Source of the DNA: Gemmatimonadota bacterium
GTDB lineage: Bacteria; Gemmatimonadota; Gemmatimonadetes; Gemmatimonadales; GWC2-71-9
Length of the DNA stretch: 33,347 bases
Assembly: GCA_025350665.1 (NCBI GenBank)
Contig: JANXXJ010000340.1
Coordinates: forward strand, 1-33,347
Reading direction: 5' to 3'
The position numbers were made by a program, and so were the translations under genes. The notes beneath the pieces were generated by a model. It saw only the letters and a list, made by a program, of their open reading frames with translations, had not been told where the DNA came from and ran no database searches. How positions within the stretch are numbered: the first letter of the stretch is position 1; every line of letters starts with the position of its first letter. Positions 32,912 through 33,347 of the stretch are shown here, piece by piece.

Positions 32912-33300
32912 GGCTCGGCCCGGCCTTCGCGCGGCCGGGCGCGGAAGAACCGCGAAGCCTCGGGGCGGAACAGCAGGTAGACGACGGCCACGAACAGCAG
33001 GCTGTGGACCAGCAGCTGGATCGGCTGGTGCCGGATGCTGAGTGCCACGTGGTATGCCATCCAGACTACCAGCAGCGACCGGGCCCAGTTGGCTCCCGTC
33101 AGCAGGAACGCTCCCCCCACCGCCGCGAGCGCCCTCAGTCCCCAGAGCAGCCAGCGCTCGACCGGGCCCTCGGCGCCGAGCGCGCCACCTGGCGCGCTGT
33201 GCGAGGCGATCAGCGGCAACACGTCCTTCCGGACCGTAAAGCACCCGATGGCGATGAACAGCCAGGCGATGACGGTGATGGAGCGGGGGCGTGCGAACAT
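32908..33300 (-). CDS. Small four-helix membrane protein of unknown function
   Basis: 130 residues from ATG 33300, which has AGGAG nine bases upstream; the frame is open to a GTG at 33333 but with no ribosome site. Four hydrophobic stretches are visible: 'ITVIAWLFIAIGCFTV', 'LLWGLRALAAVGGAFLLTG', 'ARSLLVVWMAYHVALSI' and 'LLVHSLLFVAVVYLLF', with a basic C-terminal tail, so the tail is probably cytosolic. It looks like small DUF-type integral membrane proteins common in soil bacteria; no named family or motif is apparent. Its promoter would lie near or beyond the right edge. Confidence 0.75.
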   Translation of the reverse strand: MFARPRSITVIAWLFIAIGCFTVRKDVLPLIASHSAPGGALGAEGPVERWLLWGLRALAAVGGAFLLTGANWARSLLVVWMAYHVALSIRHQPIQLLVHSLLFVAVVYLLFRPEASRFFRARPREGRAEP

Positions 33301-33347
33301 GGGACGGATCTCCTGTCGCGCTTGGTCGGGCACGAGGTCAGCCGGGG

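Noticed and set aside
1-33347. Defence system, prophage or integrative element
   Set aside because: No integrase, transposase, nuclease-helicase modules, tRNA-associated repeats or phage structural genes were seen on either strand.

Overview
The window is GC-rich bacterial DNA, densely packed on both strands, with many translationally coupled (ATGA/GTGA) gene pairs and an unusual number of Sec-exported or lipid-anchored enzymes. The mix (secreted CocE, amidohydrolase, MBL and M20 hydrolases, an HAF-repeat lipoprotein, a CzcA-type RND pump, KdpDE-like regulators) looks like a Gram-negative soil or freshwater lineage such as Gemmatimonadota. That assignment is my inference from gene style; no rRNA or other marker is present. 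I saw no tRNA, rRNA, CRISPR array, complete insertion sequence or phage gene.

Layout. 1-1448 (+): 3' part of an outer-membrane beta-barrel protein. 1531-4857 (-): phosphatidylserine decarboxylase behind a large hybrid histidine kinase. 4964-6052 (-): a decayed pair, a broken alpha/beta hydrolase and an ABC-2 permease that has lost its N-terminus. 6036-14482 (-): a probable regulatory and export unit: KdpE-like regulator, KdpD-like sensor, TolC-type outer-membrane protein, a small unknown lipoprotein, adaptor and CzcA-type RND pump; the last four are joined by 4-base overlaps. 14619-21596: exported proteins in mixed orientation (CapA-like, CocE/NonD hydrolase, HAF-repeat lipoprotein, M20 peptidase) and a small basic unknown protein, with a stranded malate/lactate dehydrogenase fragment between. 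21636-22526 (-): an SDR oxidoreductase carrying a signal peptide. 22625-30072 (-): an eight-gene catabolic operon. 30360-32911 (+): exported amidohydrolase and metallo-beta-lactamase-fold hydrolase. 32908-33300 (-): a small membrane protein.

The most informative locus is 22625-30072. MmgE/PrpD, acyl-CoA dehydrogenase, CitE-type lyase, MaoC hydratase and family III CoA-transferase together match the parts list of bacterial itaconate (methylsuccinate) dissimilation: CoA activation, hydration to citramalyl-CoA, and cleavage to acetyl-CoA and pyruvate. Inserted between hydratase and CoA-transferase are a two-subunit thiamine-diphosphate decarboxylase of the sulfopyruvate/phosphonopyruvate type and a DAO-family flavin oxidase, which the classical pathway does not need. 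This suggests a variant or extended pathway feeding a 2-oxo acid or amino acid into the same route.

A second point of interest is the octamer CGTTAGGC, seen seven times in three different codon contexts. It puts the TTA leucine codon into otherwise GC-rich genes and forms two stop codons, so it appears to be selected as a DNA word rather than as coding sequence.
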